The notes beneath the pieces are model-generated. The model was given only the letters and a program-made list of their open reading frames with translations. It was not told the DNA's origin and did no database searches. Source: Candidatus Gastranaerophilales bacterium (lineage in GTDB: Bacteria; Cyanobacteriota; Vampirovibrionia; Gastranaerophilales; Gastranaerophilaceae). From it: a DNA stretch of 18,546 nt. The position numbers and the translations under genes are program-made. The DNA lies in the NCBI GenBank assembly GCA_947625445.1, contig CANQOM010000015.1, positions 1 through 18,546 of the forward strand. The letters are read 5' to 3'. Below, in pieces: positions 6,680 to 14,026 of this stretch. Position 1 is the first letter of the stretch. Each line of letters starts with the position of its first letter.

Positions 6680-9361
6680 TTAAGCAACATCATTAAGGTC
6701 ATCTTTTTTATAACCGATAAGTTGAGCATAATCATAAGCAGAACCCTTTTTACCCGGCTGAGACCAACTAAAATCTTCATGCAATGAATCATGAACCATT
6801 TTTGCATACTGATTTTTGTCATTAAAGTAAATATTAATACCTTTTTTAATTGCTTCATAAAAACCTATAGAATCAAGCGGCTTATCTTTATCAGTTAAAA
6901 TTCCGTTTGTTTTGTCATTTCTGTTAACAGTATCGACAATACCACCAACGGCACTTGCAATAACAGGAGTAGCAACCGCAAACGATTCACCTTGAGTTAG
7001 ACCGCAAGGTTCAAATTTACTTGGCATCAAGAAATAATCAGATGCAGCCGTCATAGCAGTCATAGGAGCATATCCATGAGCAAAAATAACTCTGCATGAA
7101 TCTTCGGGTGATAATTTTTTACTGATTAAATCTTCTATATATTTTCTGTTTCTTCCGTCTTCACCCTCTTGACCGGCAATATAGAATATAGGTTTCGGTT
7201 TGGAAGGAAAATCTTTTTCCCAGTTTTTCATAATTTTTTCTATTGAATCAGCTAATACATCAATACCTTTTTGAGAAACGAATCTTCCTACTGAACATAT
7301 TACAGGTGTTTCTTTTAACTCTTCATCTGTAAGTTCAGGAAGTTTCACATTATTATTTGCACTAACATATTCAAGATTTTCAGTAGTTTTTCTAATATTT
7401 TCTACTTTCGGTGTATGATTTGATTCATCATTTTTTAATGTAAACGGTAAAATATAATTTTTATAAAAATTAATTTTGTTATATTCTCTAGCCTTTAAAA
7501 CTTCATCGATTGAAGATTGTTTGTTGTATGTCATATAATCGAGGGTAGTTTGTTTTTTAATATTAGCCTTTCTTGCTTCGATTGAAAGATTATTAAAGTC
7601 ATTACCGTTAATAACACCTTCAAGAGAATTAGAATTATTTCTCTGATTAAGAGCCCATCTCAATTCTCCTGAAAGTTCCGGATGTTCATCTGAAATTATT
7701 TCCTGAGCATAATTTTTTGAAACAGGACAGAAATAATCACTTAAACAAATTCCCATATTTAACAGATTAGTATGATTCGATGTAGGGTCATTTTTATTAA
7801 TTATAAGTACATTATCAAGATTTTTTAAACCGGAATCTGTTTTATCTGTTTTAGATGCAAGTGTATCAGCATTTTTAACAATATCTGCAGAATACTTGTC
7901 AAACAAAGTATTTAGTATGTTTCCGGTAGATTGATATCTCTGAACATCAGAATTATTGTCTCTTGTTGAACCTTGATACATAGCATTATGACCAATAGTA
8001 ATCATATTCATATTAGCAAGTTTATAAGCAGCACTGTCAGATAATTCACCGTGAGCATTTTCCATAGGAGCTTTATATCTTGCAAGTGCAGCAATTGGAG
8101 ATGCCTGCCAATCATTTAAAATAAGCCCGTCAGGAGATTTAATTGAATCAAAAGCACTCATATCATCAATTTTTAAATTTTTAACACTTGACATATCATT
8201 CTTAATTTTGGCAAATTCATAAACCGCTTTTGAGAAAAATGCAAATTTTTCTGCTTCTTCAGACTTTATTCCCGTAGAATAAATTGAATCGTCAAAATAA
8301 TTTTTATTGCGCAGAAATACTAATTGATTACCCTCTTTTGTCTTACCAACATATACTTCAACAGTTTCAGTGTTTTGATTTGCACCTCTATAAGCATTTA
8401 TATCAAATTGTGCAGCTTTTTTTACTTCAAAATCCTGTCCTTTATATGTATAAATGCACTTATCTTCAATTTGTTTAAATACCCCTTTTGTACCGTCTTG
8501 ATACATAGGAATGAATGTAGGAATATTTATTCCTAGCTTTGTTAAATTATTCTGTACATCAACAGGTACAGAACCGAGTCCGCCTTCTTTTATTGGTGCA
8601 AATTCAGAAGTTACCGACCACAATGTAGAACCTTTTTCCATTGGTTTTATTTTCGGTTGATTATATAATCGCTTCGGAGCAGCCGTTTGAATTTGTTCAA
8701 TAGCTTTTAAATATTTTTGATTGTTTCTTGAACCGGTATTAATATTTTTTAACAGTTCAATACCGTTAACATTTTCAAGATATTTTTTTGAAAGAGAAGT
8801 ACCTGAAGATTTCATTGCATCTTGAGCTAAATATTGTGCATTATCAGCTTTATATGTAATATTGTTCATTCTTGATTTAATATTTTCAGTAATTTCATCT
8901 TTATCTTCACTCGTTAATTGTCCTGTTTTATAGGCTCCTCCAACACCTGCAACTGCCAAAAGAGCTTTCCAGATTTTTGTATCTTCTCTTTGTAATATTT
9001 TTACACTTGAACTTTGAGCTTTGACGTCTCCGGCGATTTTGGCAATTGTATCAGCATTTTGTGTCTTTAATGTGCTTACTTCTGAGGCTAAATTTTCTAT
9101 TTCTTTTTTTAGTGCACCTGTATTTTTATTTGCTATTTTATAAGTAATCCCGACAGAAACAGGAATAGCAATAAGAGGTAAAGCTATAGGTGCAACTGTC
9201 TTAAGTGTTTTAAGAATTTTCTCCTTTTTACTCATGTTCTTATTTTCAGCTTCTACAGAATTTGAAACTGAATTATTTGCGGTCATAGCAGGTTTTGCGA
9301 CTTTAGTCGCATGAATTGACGTTCCCCTTGTAAACTCAGAAAAAACACTAATATTATTCAT
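6680..9361 (-). CDS. glgA: Divergent glycogen/starch synthase (GT5) with N-terminal membrane anchor and coiled coil
   Basis: An 893-residue GT5-like enzyme expected to transfer glucose from ADP- or UDP-glucose to an alpha-1,4-glucan. The catalytic part begins near residue 245: STLWSVTSEFAPIKEGGLGS (glucan/ADP-binding K-x-G-G-L loop, 258-262), LNDWQAS (415-421, for the usual 'HDWH'), TIGHNAMYQG (455-464), SVGRFVSQKG (690-699) and SKFEPCGLTQGES (781-793). Ordinary GlgA is about 480 residues. Here ~245 extra residues precede the core, with a hydrophobic segment at 57-77 (APIALPLIAIPVSVGITYKIA), a heptad-like helix (~80-125) and a second weak hydrophobic stretch (131-147). Insertions also lie before and after the interdomain region. 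I place the start at 9361 because TAAGGGG lies just upstream; an in-frame ATG at 9382 would put that ribosome site inside the gene. It is divergent from msbA. The GT5 assignment is firm; activity and membrane location are inferred. Confidence 0.85.
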   Translation of the reverse strand: MNNISVFSEFTRGTSIHATKVAKPAMTANNSVSNSVEAENKNMSKKEKILKTLKTVAPIALPLIAIPVSVGITYKIANKNTGALKKEIENLASEVSTLKTQNADTIAKIAGDVKAQSSSVKILQREDTKIWKALLAVAGVGGAYKTGQLTSEDKDEITENIKSRMNNITYKADNAQYLAQDAMKSSGTSLSKKYLENVNGIELLKNINTGSRNNQKYLKAIEQIQTAAPKRLYNQPKIKPMEKGSTLWSVTSEFAPIKEGGLGSVPVDVQNNLTKLGINIPTFIPMYQDGTKGVFKQIEDKCIYTYKGQDFEVKKAAQFDINAYRGANQNTETVEVYVGKTKEGNQLVFLRNKNYFDDSIYSTGIKSEEAEKFAFFSKAVYEFAKIKNDMSSVKNLKIDDMSAFDSIKSPDGLILNDWQASPIAALARYKAPMENAHGELSDSAAYKLANMNMITIGHNAMYQGSTRDNNSDVQRYQSTGNILNTLFDKYSADIVKNADTLASKTDKTDSGLKNLDNVLIINKNDPTSNHTNLLNMGICLSDYFCPVSKNYAQEIISDEHPELSGELRWALNQRNNSNSLEGVINGNDFNNLSIEARKANIKKQTTLDYMTYNKQSSIDEVLKAREYNKINFYKNYILPFTLKNDESNHTPKVENIRKTTENLEYVSANNNVKLPELTDEELKETPVICSVGRFVSQKGIDVLADSIEKIMKNWEKDFPSKPKPIFYIAGQEGEDGRNRKYIEDLISKKLSPEDSCRVIFAHGYAPMTAMTAASDYFLMPSKFEPCGLTQGESFAVATPVIASAVGGIVDTVNRNDKTNGILTDKDKPLDSIGFYEAIKKGINIYFNDKNQYAKMVHDSLHEDFSWSQPGKKGSAYDYAQLIGYKKDDLNDVA

Positions 9362-9436
9362 AAAAGACCCCTTACAATGCACACATATATTTAATATTAG
9401 TAAATAATAAAATATGCTATTTTTTACCCGATTATT

Positions 9437-9465
9437 AAAATATTGTTACAAAATGCCCTTAACAA
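9437..9465 (-). promoter_or_regulatory. Possible glgA promoter with overlapping inverted repeat
   Basis: On the minus strand TTGTTA (9465-9460), a 17-base spacer and TATTTT (9442-9437) would start a transcript near 9430 with a leader of about 70 bases. The arms ATTGTTA (9442-9448) and TAACAAT (9460-9466) form a 7-bp inverted repeat with an 11-base spacer. They cover the -35 and the spacer, an operator-like position. Other AT-rich -10 choices exist closer to the gene, so this is tentative. Confidence 0.3.
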
Positions 9466-9469
9466 TTTT

Positions 9470-9498
9470 TTTCAAATAAATAAATTTCGGTTTATAAT
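9470..9498 (+). promoter_or_regulatory. Putative promoter of the intergenic RNA / msbA leader
   Basis: A perfect TATAAT (9493-9498) is preceded at 17 bases by TTTCAA (9470-9475, a weak -35). The expected start is the G at about 9505, which is exactly the first base of the helix-forming GTCCGA. The agreement between promoter spacing and the RNA's first helix supports both calls. A transcript could run into msbA (197-base leader) or stop as a small RNA. Confidence 0.5.
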
Positions 9499-9504
9499 TA
9501 TATA

Positions 9505-9701
9505 GTCCGAGTAAATTTTCACAATATAACAGAGTTGTTATGGAGGTGAACACACACGGATAAACCCGATTAACAGTCAAGCTATATTAATCGGACAATT
9601 AAAAATATACAATTGGATTATTTATAAGGATTGTAACTATACTCTGCGAAGAGAAAGAACAAGGTTACACCAACAGACTAAACGTTTACAAAAGGCAGAC
9701 T
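9505..9701 (+). ncRNA. Predicted structured RNA: msbA leader or independent small RNA
   Basis: This stretch of the 319-bp gap (9383-9701) holds no convincing gene but much pairing potential. GTCCGA (9505-9510) pairs with TCGGAC (9591-9596) as a closing helix. Inside it TTCAC (9518-9522) pairs with GTGAA (9546-9550), and ATAACA (9526-9531) with TGTTAT (9536-9541) around a GAGT loop. CCGATTAA (9566-9573) pairs with TTAATCGG (9587-9594), sharing bases with the closing helix, so the two are mutually exclusive. A second module has TGTAAC (9632-9637) with GTTACA (9664-9669) around CTCT-GCGA-AGAG (9642-9653), a GNRA tetraloop hairpin. I recognise no tmRNA, SRP, RNase P or standard riboswitch core. 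A ~190-nt length would suit a 6S-like RNA, but no end-to-end rod pairing is seen. Base pairs were found by eye, not by folding. Confidence 0.4.
9691..9695 (+). promoter_or_regulatory. Ribosome binding site of msbA
   Basis: AAAGG (preceded by another A) ends six bases before the ATG at 9702. It is the only plausible site for this start and is much weaker than the orphan GGAGGTGA at 9542-9549 in the same leader. Confidence 0.6.
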
Positions 9702-11516
9702 ATGAAATTAAAAGACACTCAAGCTTTAACATCATTTGATTATGCATGGTTACTAAAACGAATTTTCCCATATATAAAACCGTTCATGGATAAAGTCATA
9801 TTAGGATTTCTTGTAGCAATTCCGGTAGGACTATTGGACGGAGTGGTATCATTCGCTCTTAAACCATATATGGATTATGTAGTAGGAAGAACAAATATTC
9901 AGCTTTGGGGTTATGAAATACCTTATCTTTATCTGGCTTATGCAATGCCTTTTCTTATTGTAGGCTTTGCTATAATTCAAGGTTTATTAAGATATTTAAA
10001 TTCTTATCTTACAGATTGGACAAGTTTAAAAATTACAAATCTTGTTAAAACAGATTTATTCTCAAGACTTGTATACATGGATACTTCATTTTATGACGAA
10101 AATTCCTCAGGCATGATTATTAACAGATATTTAACAGACCCTGATACTGCATCAAGAGGAGTTATTGACCAAATAAAAACCTTTATAATAAGTTTATTTG
10201 GTGCAATATCATTAATAACTGTTATGTTATACAGTTCTTGGAAATTGGCAGTAGTCGGTGTAATAGTTCTCGGAGTAGCATTTATACCGGTATTTTTAAT
10301 AAGAAAAAAAATAAAATCCACTTCAAATAAAAATACAGTCATTATGGGAGATATAATGACAACAATAAATGAAACGTATTCGGGAAACAAAGTAGTAACT
10401 GCATACGGACTTCAAAAAAGACAAGAAGATAATTTTGACAGAGGTATTAAAGAAAGCTTTAATGTACTTATATCACTTACTAAAAGAGCAGGATGGATGT
10501 CGCCGATTATGTATTTAATTGCATCTTTCGGAATCGCTTTTGTACTCTTCTATGGAACAAAGCTTATTTATACAAATCAAATGACTGCAGGTTCTTTTGC
10601 TTCATTTGTAACATCATTGTTGCTTTTATACAAACCTATTAAAACTTTGGGAACAACAATGACAAGTATACAAACTATATTTGTTGCTATGGGAAGGGTT
10701 TTTGAATTATTTGATTACGTTCCGTTAATTAAAAACAAGGATAAAACAGTTGAAATTGAAGATATCAGAGACGGAATAATATTTGAAAATGTATCATTTG
10801 CTTATAATTCAGAGAAAATGATTTTAAAAAATATTAACTTAAAAATAAACAAAGGTGAAACACTTGCAATAGTGGGTAATTCCGGAGGGGGAAAGTCAAC
10901 ATTGGTGAACTTAATCCCAAGATTTTATGACGTAATTACCGGAACTATAAAATTTGATAATACAGATATAAGAGATTTTAAGCTGGAAGATTTAAGAAAT
11001 AATATTTCATTTGTATTTCAGGATAACTTCTTATTTACGGGAACCATAAAAGAAAATATAATGTTAGCAAGAAAAGATGCTACAGAAGAAGATTTGAATA
11101 ATGCAATAAAAGCATCACACCTTGAAGAAGTAATAAAAGCGTTACCTGACGGTTTGAATACAATTCTTGGAGAAAGAGGTTTAACGCTTTCAGGCGGGCA
11201 AAGGCAAAGAGTTGCAATTGCAAGAGCAATGATAAGAAATACACCTATTGTTATATTAGATGAAGCAACATCTGCTCTTGATAACGAATCAGAAACAATA
11301 GTACAAAAAGCGCTGGATAATTTAATAAAGAATAAAACTGTTTTAGTTATTGCACATAGATTATCAACAATCAAAAATGCTGATAGAATTGCGGTAATAA
11401 ATGACGGGGAGCTTGTTGAAATAGGAACTCATGATGAACTTTTAATGATACCCGACGGACATTATAAACATTTATATGACATACAATTTAAAAATATTGA
11501 AATGGTTGCAGGATGA
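9702..11516 (+). CDS. msbA: MsbA-like ABC transporter, fused permease and ATPase (lipid/glycolipid flippase)
   Basis: A 604-residue half-transporter that would work as a homodimer in the inner membrane. Residues 1 to ~340 hold six transmembrane helices (about 31-53, 75-97, 155-178, 180-200, 264-287, 296-312). The ATPase domain has Walker A GNSGGGKST (392-400), Q-loop Q440 in FVFQDN, signature LSGGQRQR (496-503), Walker B VILDEATSALD (517-527, catalytic E521) and switch H552 in AHRLST. All catalytic residues are intact. The MsbA/lipid A-exporter group is the closest match in length and layout; related multidrug exporters cannot be excluded by eye. Context (nucleotide-sugar decarboxylase and porin downstream, TolC channel nearby) favours envelope lipid or glycan export. 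It is the first gene of a plus-strand operon and ends with TGA overlapping the next ATG by four bases. Confidence 0.85.
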   Translation: MKLKDTQALTSFDYAWLLKRIFPYIKPFMDKVILGFLVAIPVGLLDGVVSFALKPYMDYVVGRTNIQLWGYEIPYLYLAYAMPFLIVGFAIIQGLLRYLNSYLTDWTSLKITNLVKTDLFSRLVYMDTSFYDENSSGMIINRYLTDPDTASRGVIDQIKTFIISLFGAISLITVMLYSSWKLAVVGVIVLGVAFIPVFLIRKKIKSTSNKNTVIMGDIMTTINETYSGNKVVTAYGLQKRQEDNFDRGIKESFNVLISLTKRAGWMSPIMYLIASFGIAFVLFYGTKLIYTNQMTAGSFASFVTSLLLLYKPIKTLGTTMTSIQTIFVAMGRVFELFDYVPLIKNKDKTVEIEDIRDGIIFENVSFAYNSEKMILKNINLKINKGETLAIVGNSGGGKSTLVNLIPRFYDVITGTIKFDNTDIRDFKLEDLRNNISFVFQDNFLFTGTIKENIMLARKDATEEDLNNAIKASHLEEVIKALPDGLNTILGERGLTLSGGQRQRVAIARAMIRNTPIVILDEATSALDNESETIVQKALDNLIKNKTVLVIAHRLSTIKNADRIAVINDGELVEIGTHDELLMIPDGHYKHLYDIQFKNIEMVAG

Positions 11517-12439
11517 AAAAAATATTAATTACAGGTGGTGCCGGTTTTATAGGTTCACATTTATCAAAAAGACTTCTTGATGAAGGTAACTATGTTATAT
11601 GCTTAGATAACCTATATTCAGGCTCAAAAAAAAATATAGAAATATTACTTAAAAATCCAAATTTCAAGTTTGTAGAATACGATGTAACAGATAAATATTT
11701 TTCAGAAGTAAATCAAATATACAATTTAGCCTGTCCTGCATCCCCAATATACTATCAAAAGAATCCAATTAAGACTTTAAAAACTTCTGTACTGGGGATA
11801 ATTAACATGTTGGAATTGGCAAAAGAAAATAATGCATCTATTTTACAGGCAAGTACGAGTGAAATATACGGAAATCCTAACATTCATCCTCAAGTAGAAA
11901 GCTATTTCGGGAATGTTAATCCCATTGGAATAAGAAGTTGTTATGATGAGGGAAAAAGATGTGCTGAAACATTAATGTTTGATTATAAAAGAGAATATAA
12001 TACAGACATAAAAGTAGCAAGAATATTCAATGCATATGGTCCAAACATGGCAATAAATGACGGCAGAGTCGTTTCTAATTTTATTGTGCAAGCACTTAGA
12101 AATGAACCTATAACAATATATGGTGATGGTTCTCAAACAAGGTCCTTTTGTTTTGTTGATGATATTTTAGACGGTTTAATAAAATTAATGAACAGTAAAT
12201 ATTCAGGCCCATACAATCTGGGGATTCCCTGTGAAAATACTATTAACGAAATAGCCAAAATAATTATGGAATTAACAAATTCTCATTCAAAAATAGTTTA
12301 TAAAGAACTTCCGAAAGATGATCCGGTAAAAAGAAAACCTGATATTTCGCTTGCACAAAAAGATTTATCATTTAATCCAAAAGTACCTCTAATAACAGGA
12401 ATTAAAAAAACAGTAGAGTATTTTAAAGAAATTATATAG
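11513..12439 (+). CDS. UDP-glucuronate decarboxylase (UDP-xylose synthase), SDR family
   Basis: A 308-residue extended short-chain dehydrogenase/reductase. It should oxidise UDP-glucuronate at C4 with NAD+, decarboxylate it, and reduce the intermediate to UDP-xylose. The NAD loop is GGAGFIG (8-14). The UXS-specific run IYNLACPASPIYYQKNP (69-85) is present, then ASTSEIYG (113-120), NVNPIGIRSCYDEGKR (134-149) with catalytic Y144 and K148, ARIFNAYGPNM (169-179), NDGRVVSNFIVQALR (182-196), YGDGSQTRSFCFVDD (203-217) and DPVKRKPDIS (270-279). These strings are diagnostic for UXS over dTDP-glucose dehydratase or UDP-galactose epimerase. The protein is soluble and close to family length. ATG overlaps the msbA stop (ATGA), so translation is coupled. 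No UDP-glucose dehydrogenase is in the window to supply UDP-glucuronate. Confidence 0.92.
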   Translation: MKKILITGGAGFIGSHLSKRLLDEGNYVICLDNLYSGSKKNIEILLKNPNFKFVEYDVTDKYFSEVNQIYNLACPASPIYYQKNPIKTLKTSVLGIINMLELAKENNASILQASTSEIYGNPNIHPQVESYFGNVNPIGIRSCYDEGKRCAETLMFDYKREYNTDIKVARIFNAYGPNMAINDGRVVSNFIVQALRNEPITIYGDGSQTRSFCFVDDILDGLIKLMNSKYSGPYNLGIPCENTINEIAKIIMELTNSHSKIVYKELPKDDPVKRKPDISLAQKDLSFNPKVPLITGIKKTVEYFKEII

Positions 12440-12440
12440 A

Positions 12441-13559
12441 ATGAAAAAATTCATATTCTTGTTAACCATAATATTATTAAATTATTCAAGTTGTTTAGCC
12501 ATTGAAGAAGTAAATCTTGAAAAAGAGGGTATAAATCTTGACCGTTTGTCAGACATATATTACGGTAAAGTTGATGATAAAGAAAAAATACCTTCAGTGT
12601 TTAATTTATTTACGGAAAAAGGGATTGAATTTGAAAATTCACCTATAAATTCGGTAAAAGCATCTTTTTTATACGGAAGTGAAATGAATTATTTCAATCA
12701 AAGGAATAAGAGTTCTTATTTCAAGCATGATTTTACGGTTATAGAACCAATGGTAAGAGTAAAATTTAATGAAAATAAAACAAATGCGATGTTTACTATA
12801 AATATTGCAAGAAGCCTAGACGGATATTCAAATGATTTTACACAAAAAATCAACAAAATTTGTATTTCACATGGAATAAATGATAATCAAAGTATAGTAA
12901 TCGGGCAAGCAGACAGAGTACCAAACACTTTTAACGGTTCAATTTCATATATGAATCAAGATATGGTATTAAAATCCCAACTTGGAAGAACGTTTGGGAA
13001 TGTTCGTTCTGTAGGAGTAAGAAACGTTGCAAAGTATAAATATATTGACTATGACATAGGATTTTATGACAGTACACGTTATATGAAAGATTTTTCACAA
13101 GGTACGGAATTTGCGGGGAATGTTCTTATTAAACCTTTTGCTAATACAGATAGTGAAATTTCTGATTTCAAAGTCGGTGCCGCTTATAACATCGGGAATT
13201 ATTATACTAATTATAATCAATATGCATTATACACTTCATATGATTACAATAAATTCCATATAAAAGCAGAATATGCAAATGCTGATGGATATAATGGAAT
13301 AGTCAATTCTCAAAATAAAGCTGACGGTTTTTATACATTGTCCTCATATGAAATTCATCCAAAACTTTCTGTTTTAGGAAGATACGACTATTTTAACCCA
13401 AACAACATAAATTCAAGTTCTGTTACTCAAGAATACAGTGTCGGTTTAACATATAAACCTTTTAAGAATATGAAAATATTACTAAATTTTGTCAGAAGAA
13501 ACTATTCTCATTCTCCTGATTCTAACTTAGTTTTATTTGCTACAAAATTTATTATTTAG
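12441..13559 (+). CDS. Predicted outer-membrane beta-barrel protein (porin-like)
   Basis: A 372-residue secreted protein. Residues 1-20 (MKKFIFLLTIILLNYSSCLA) form a signal peptide with likely cleavage after A20. The C17 context (YSSC) is a poor lipobox, so a lipoprotein is less likely. The mature part is rich in alternating aromatic/polar strands such as 'SVKASFLYGSEMNYF', 'NAMFTINIARSL', 'QYALYTSYDYNKFHIKAEYA' and 'LSVLGRYDYFNP'. It ends with 'LVLFATKFII', a strand-like hydrophobic terminus usual for barrels. The pattern recalls phosphate-selective/OprP-type porins, but I cannot assign a family. It starts one base after the UXS stop with only a weak AAAGAA upstream, which implies coupling to UXS and msbA. 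Probable role: channel or glycan export/uptake in the outer membrane. Confidence 0.75.
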   Translation: MKKFIFLLTIILLNYSSCLAIEEVNLEKEGINLDRLSDIYYGKVDDKEKIPSVFNLFTEKGIEFENSPINSVKASFLYGSEMNYFNQRNKSSYFKHDFTVIEPMVRVKFNENKTNAMFTINIARSLDGYSNDFTQKINKICISHGINDNQSIVIGQADRVPNTFNGSISYMNQDMVLKSQLGRTFGNVRSVGVRNVAKYKYIDYDIGFYDSTRYMKDFSQGTEFAGNVLIKPFANTDSEISDFKVGAAYNIGNYYTNYNQYALYTSYDYNKFHIKAEYANADGYNGIVNSQNKADGFYTLSSYEIHPKLSVLGRYDYFNPNNINSSSVTQEYSVGLTYKPFKNMKILLNFVRRNYSHSPDSNLVLFATKFII

Positions 13560-13588
13560 TATAATAGATAACGGAGTGGAGATTTGTA

Positions 13589-14026
13589 ATGCAAAATAAT
13601 AATACTAATGTTTTACCTATTGAAAAAGTAATTTCATTATTATCATATATGTCTATGGGAATTATAGGATTAGTTTGGTACATAATAGCGCTACTACTAA
13701 AAAGAAAATTAAAATATTTTCTGTTATATAATATTTCACAATCTATGATAATAGCTATAATTTTGGCAATATTTAAACTGTTTATAGATATTATTTTGAT
13801 GTTGATATCAAAAATACCTTTTCTGGACTTTATAGTAGCTTTGTTTAACTTAATAATATCAATAAAAATTATAAGATTTCATACGTTAGGATTTTCTTTT
13901 ACCCTTATTGAATTTCTTGTTTTCCTTTTATTATTATACATTTCTATAGGAGTAATATTAGGTAAAATATTTTATATTCCGTTTTTAACTAAATTCATGA
14001 ATAAGGTTATCAAGCAAGAGAAATAA
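13589..14026 (+). CDS. Small four-helix membrane protein, possibly Tic20/DUF4870-like
   Basis: A 145-residue, strongly hydrophobic protein with four predicted transmembrane helices (about 15-37, 44-74, 78-95, 104-124) and a basic tail (NKVIKQEK). The segment KRKLKYFLLYNISQSMIIAI resembles the 'R-F-h-x-x-Q-s/a' stretch of Tic20/DUF4870 proteins, and the end (GKIFYIPFLTKFMNK) recalls their 'G-K...IP' region. Similarity is by eye and weak. The function is unknown; inner-membrane location is certain in type. Its ribosome site is good (GGAGTGGAG, 13573-13581, seven bases before ATG). It follows the porin by 29 bases and is probably the last gene of the msbA operon. Its TAA is directly followed by the TAA of the convergent gene with no base between. 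Confidence 0.75.
   Translation: MQNNNTNVLPIEKVISLLSYMSMGIIGLVWYIIALLLKRKLKYFLLYNISQSMIIAIILAIFKLFIDIILMLISKIPFLDFIVALFNLIISIKIIRFHTLGFSFTLIEFLVFLLLLYISIGVILGKIFYIPFLTKFMNKVIKQEK

Noticed and set aside
6613..6858. 81-codon minus-strand frame overlapping the end of glgA
   Set aside because: Methionine/leucine-rich out-of-frame reading of the glgA C-terminus; no supporting start or domain.
9362..9382. In-frame ATG at 9382 that would lengthen the glycogen synthase by seven residues
   Set aside because: The ribosome site TAAGGGG falls inside that extension and is well spaced for the ATG at 9361.
9540..9563. Seven-codon leader peptide MEVNTHG as a gene
   Set aside because: Its own start overlaps the Shine-Dalgarno-like sequence and no proper site precedes it; too short to support as a CDS.
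9505..9701. tmRNA, SRP RNA, RNase P RNA or common riboswitch in the glgA-msbA gap
   Set aside because: None of the invariant cores I know for these (tRNA-like end of tmRNA, SRP GGAAGCA loop, RNase P P4 region, TPP/SAM/cobalamin boxes) is present.
11018..11374. 118-codon open frame antisense to the ATPase domain of msbA
   Set aside because: It mirrors conserved ABC motifs on the other strand, has no ribosome site, and its sequence looks like a shadow of the real gene.
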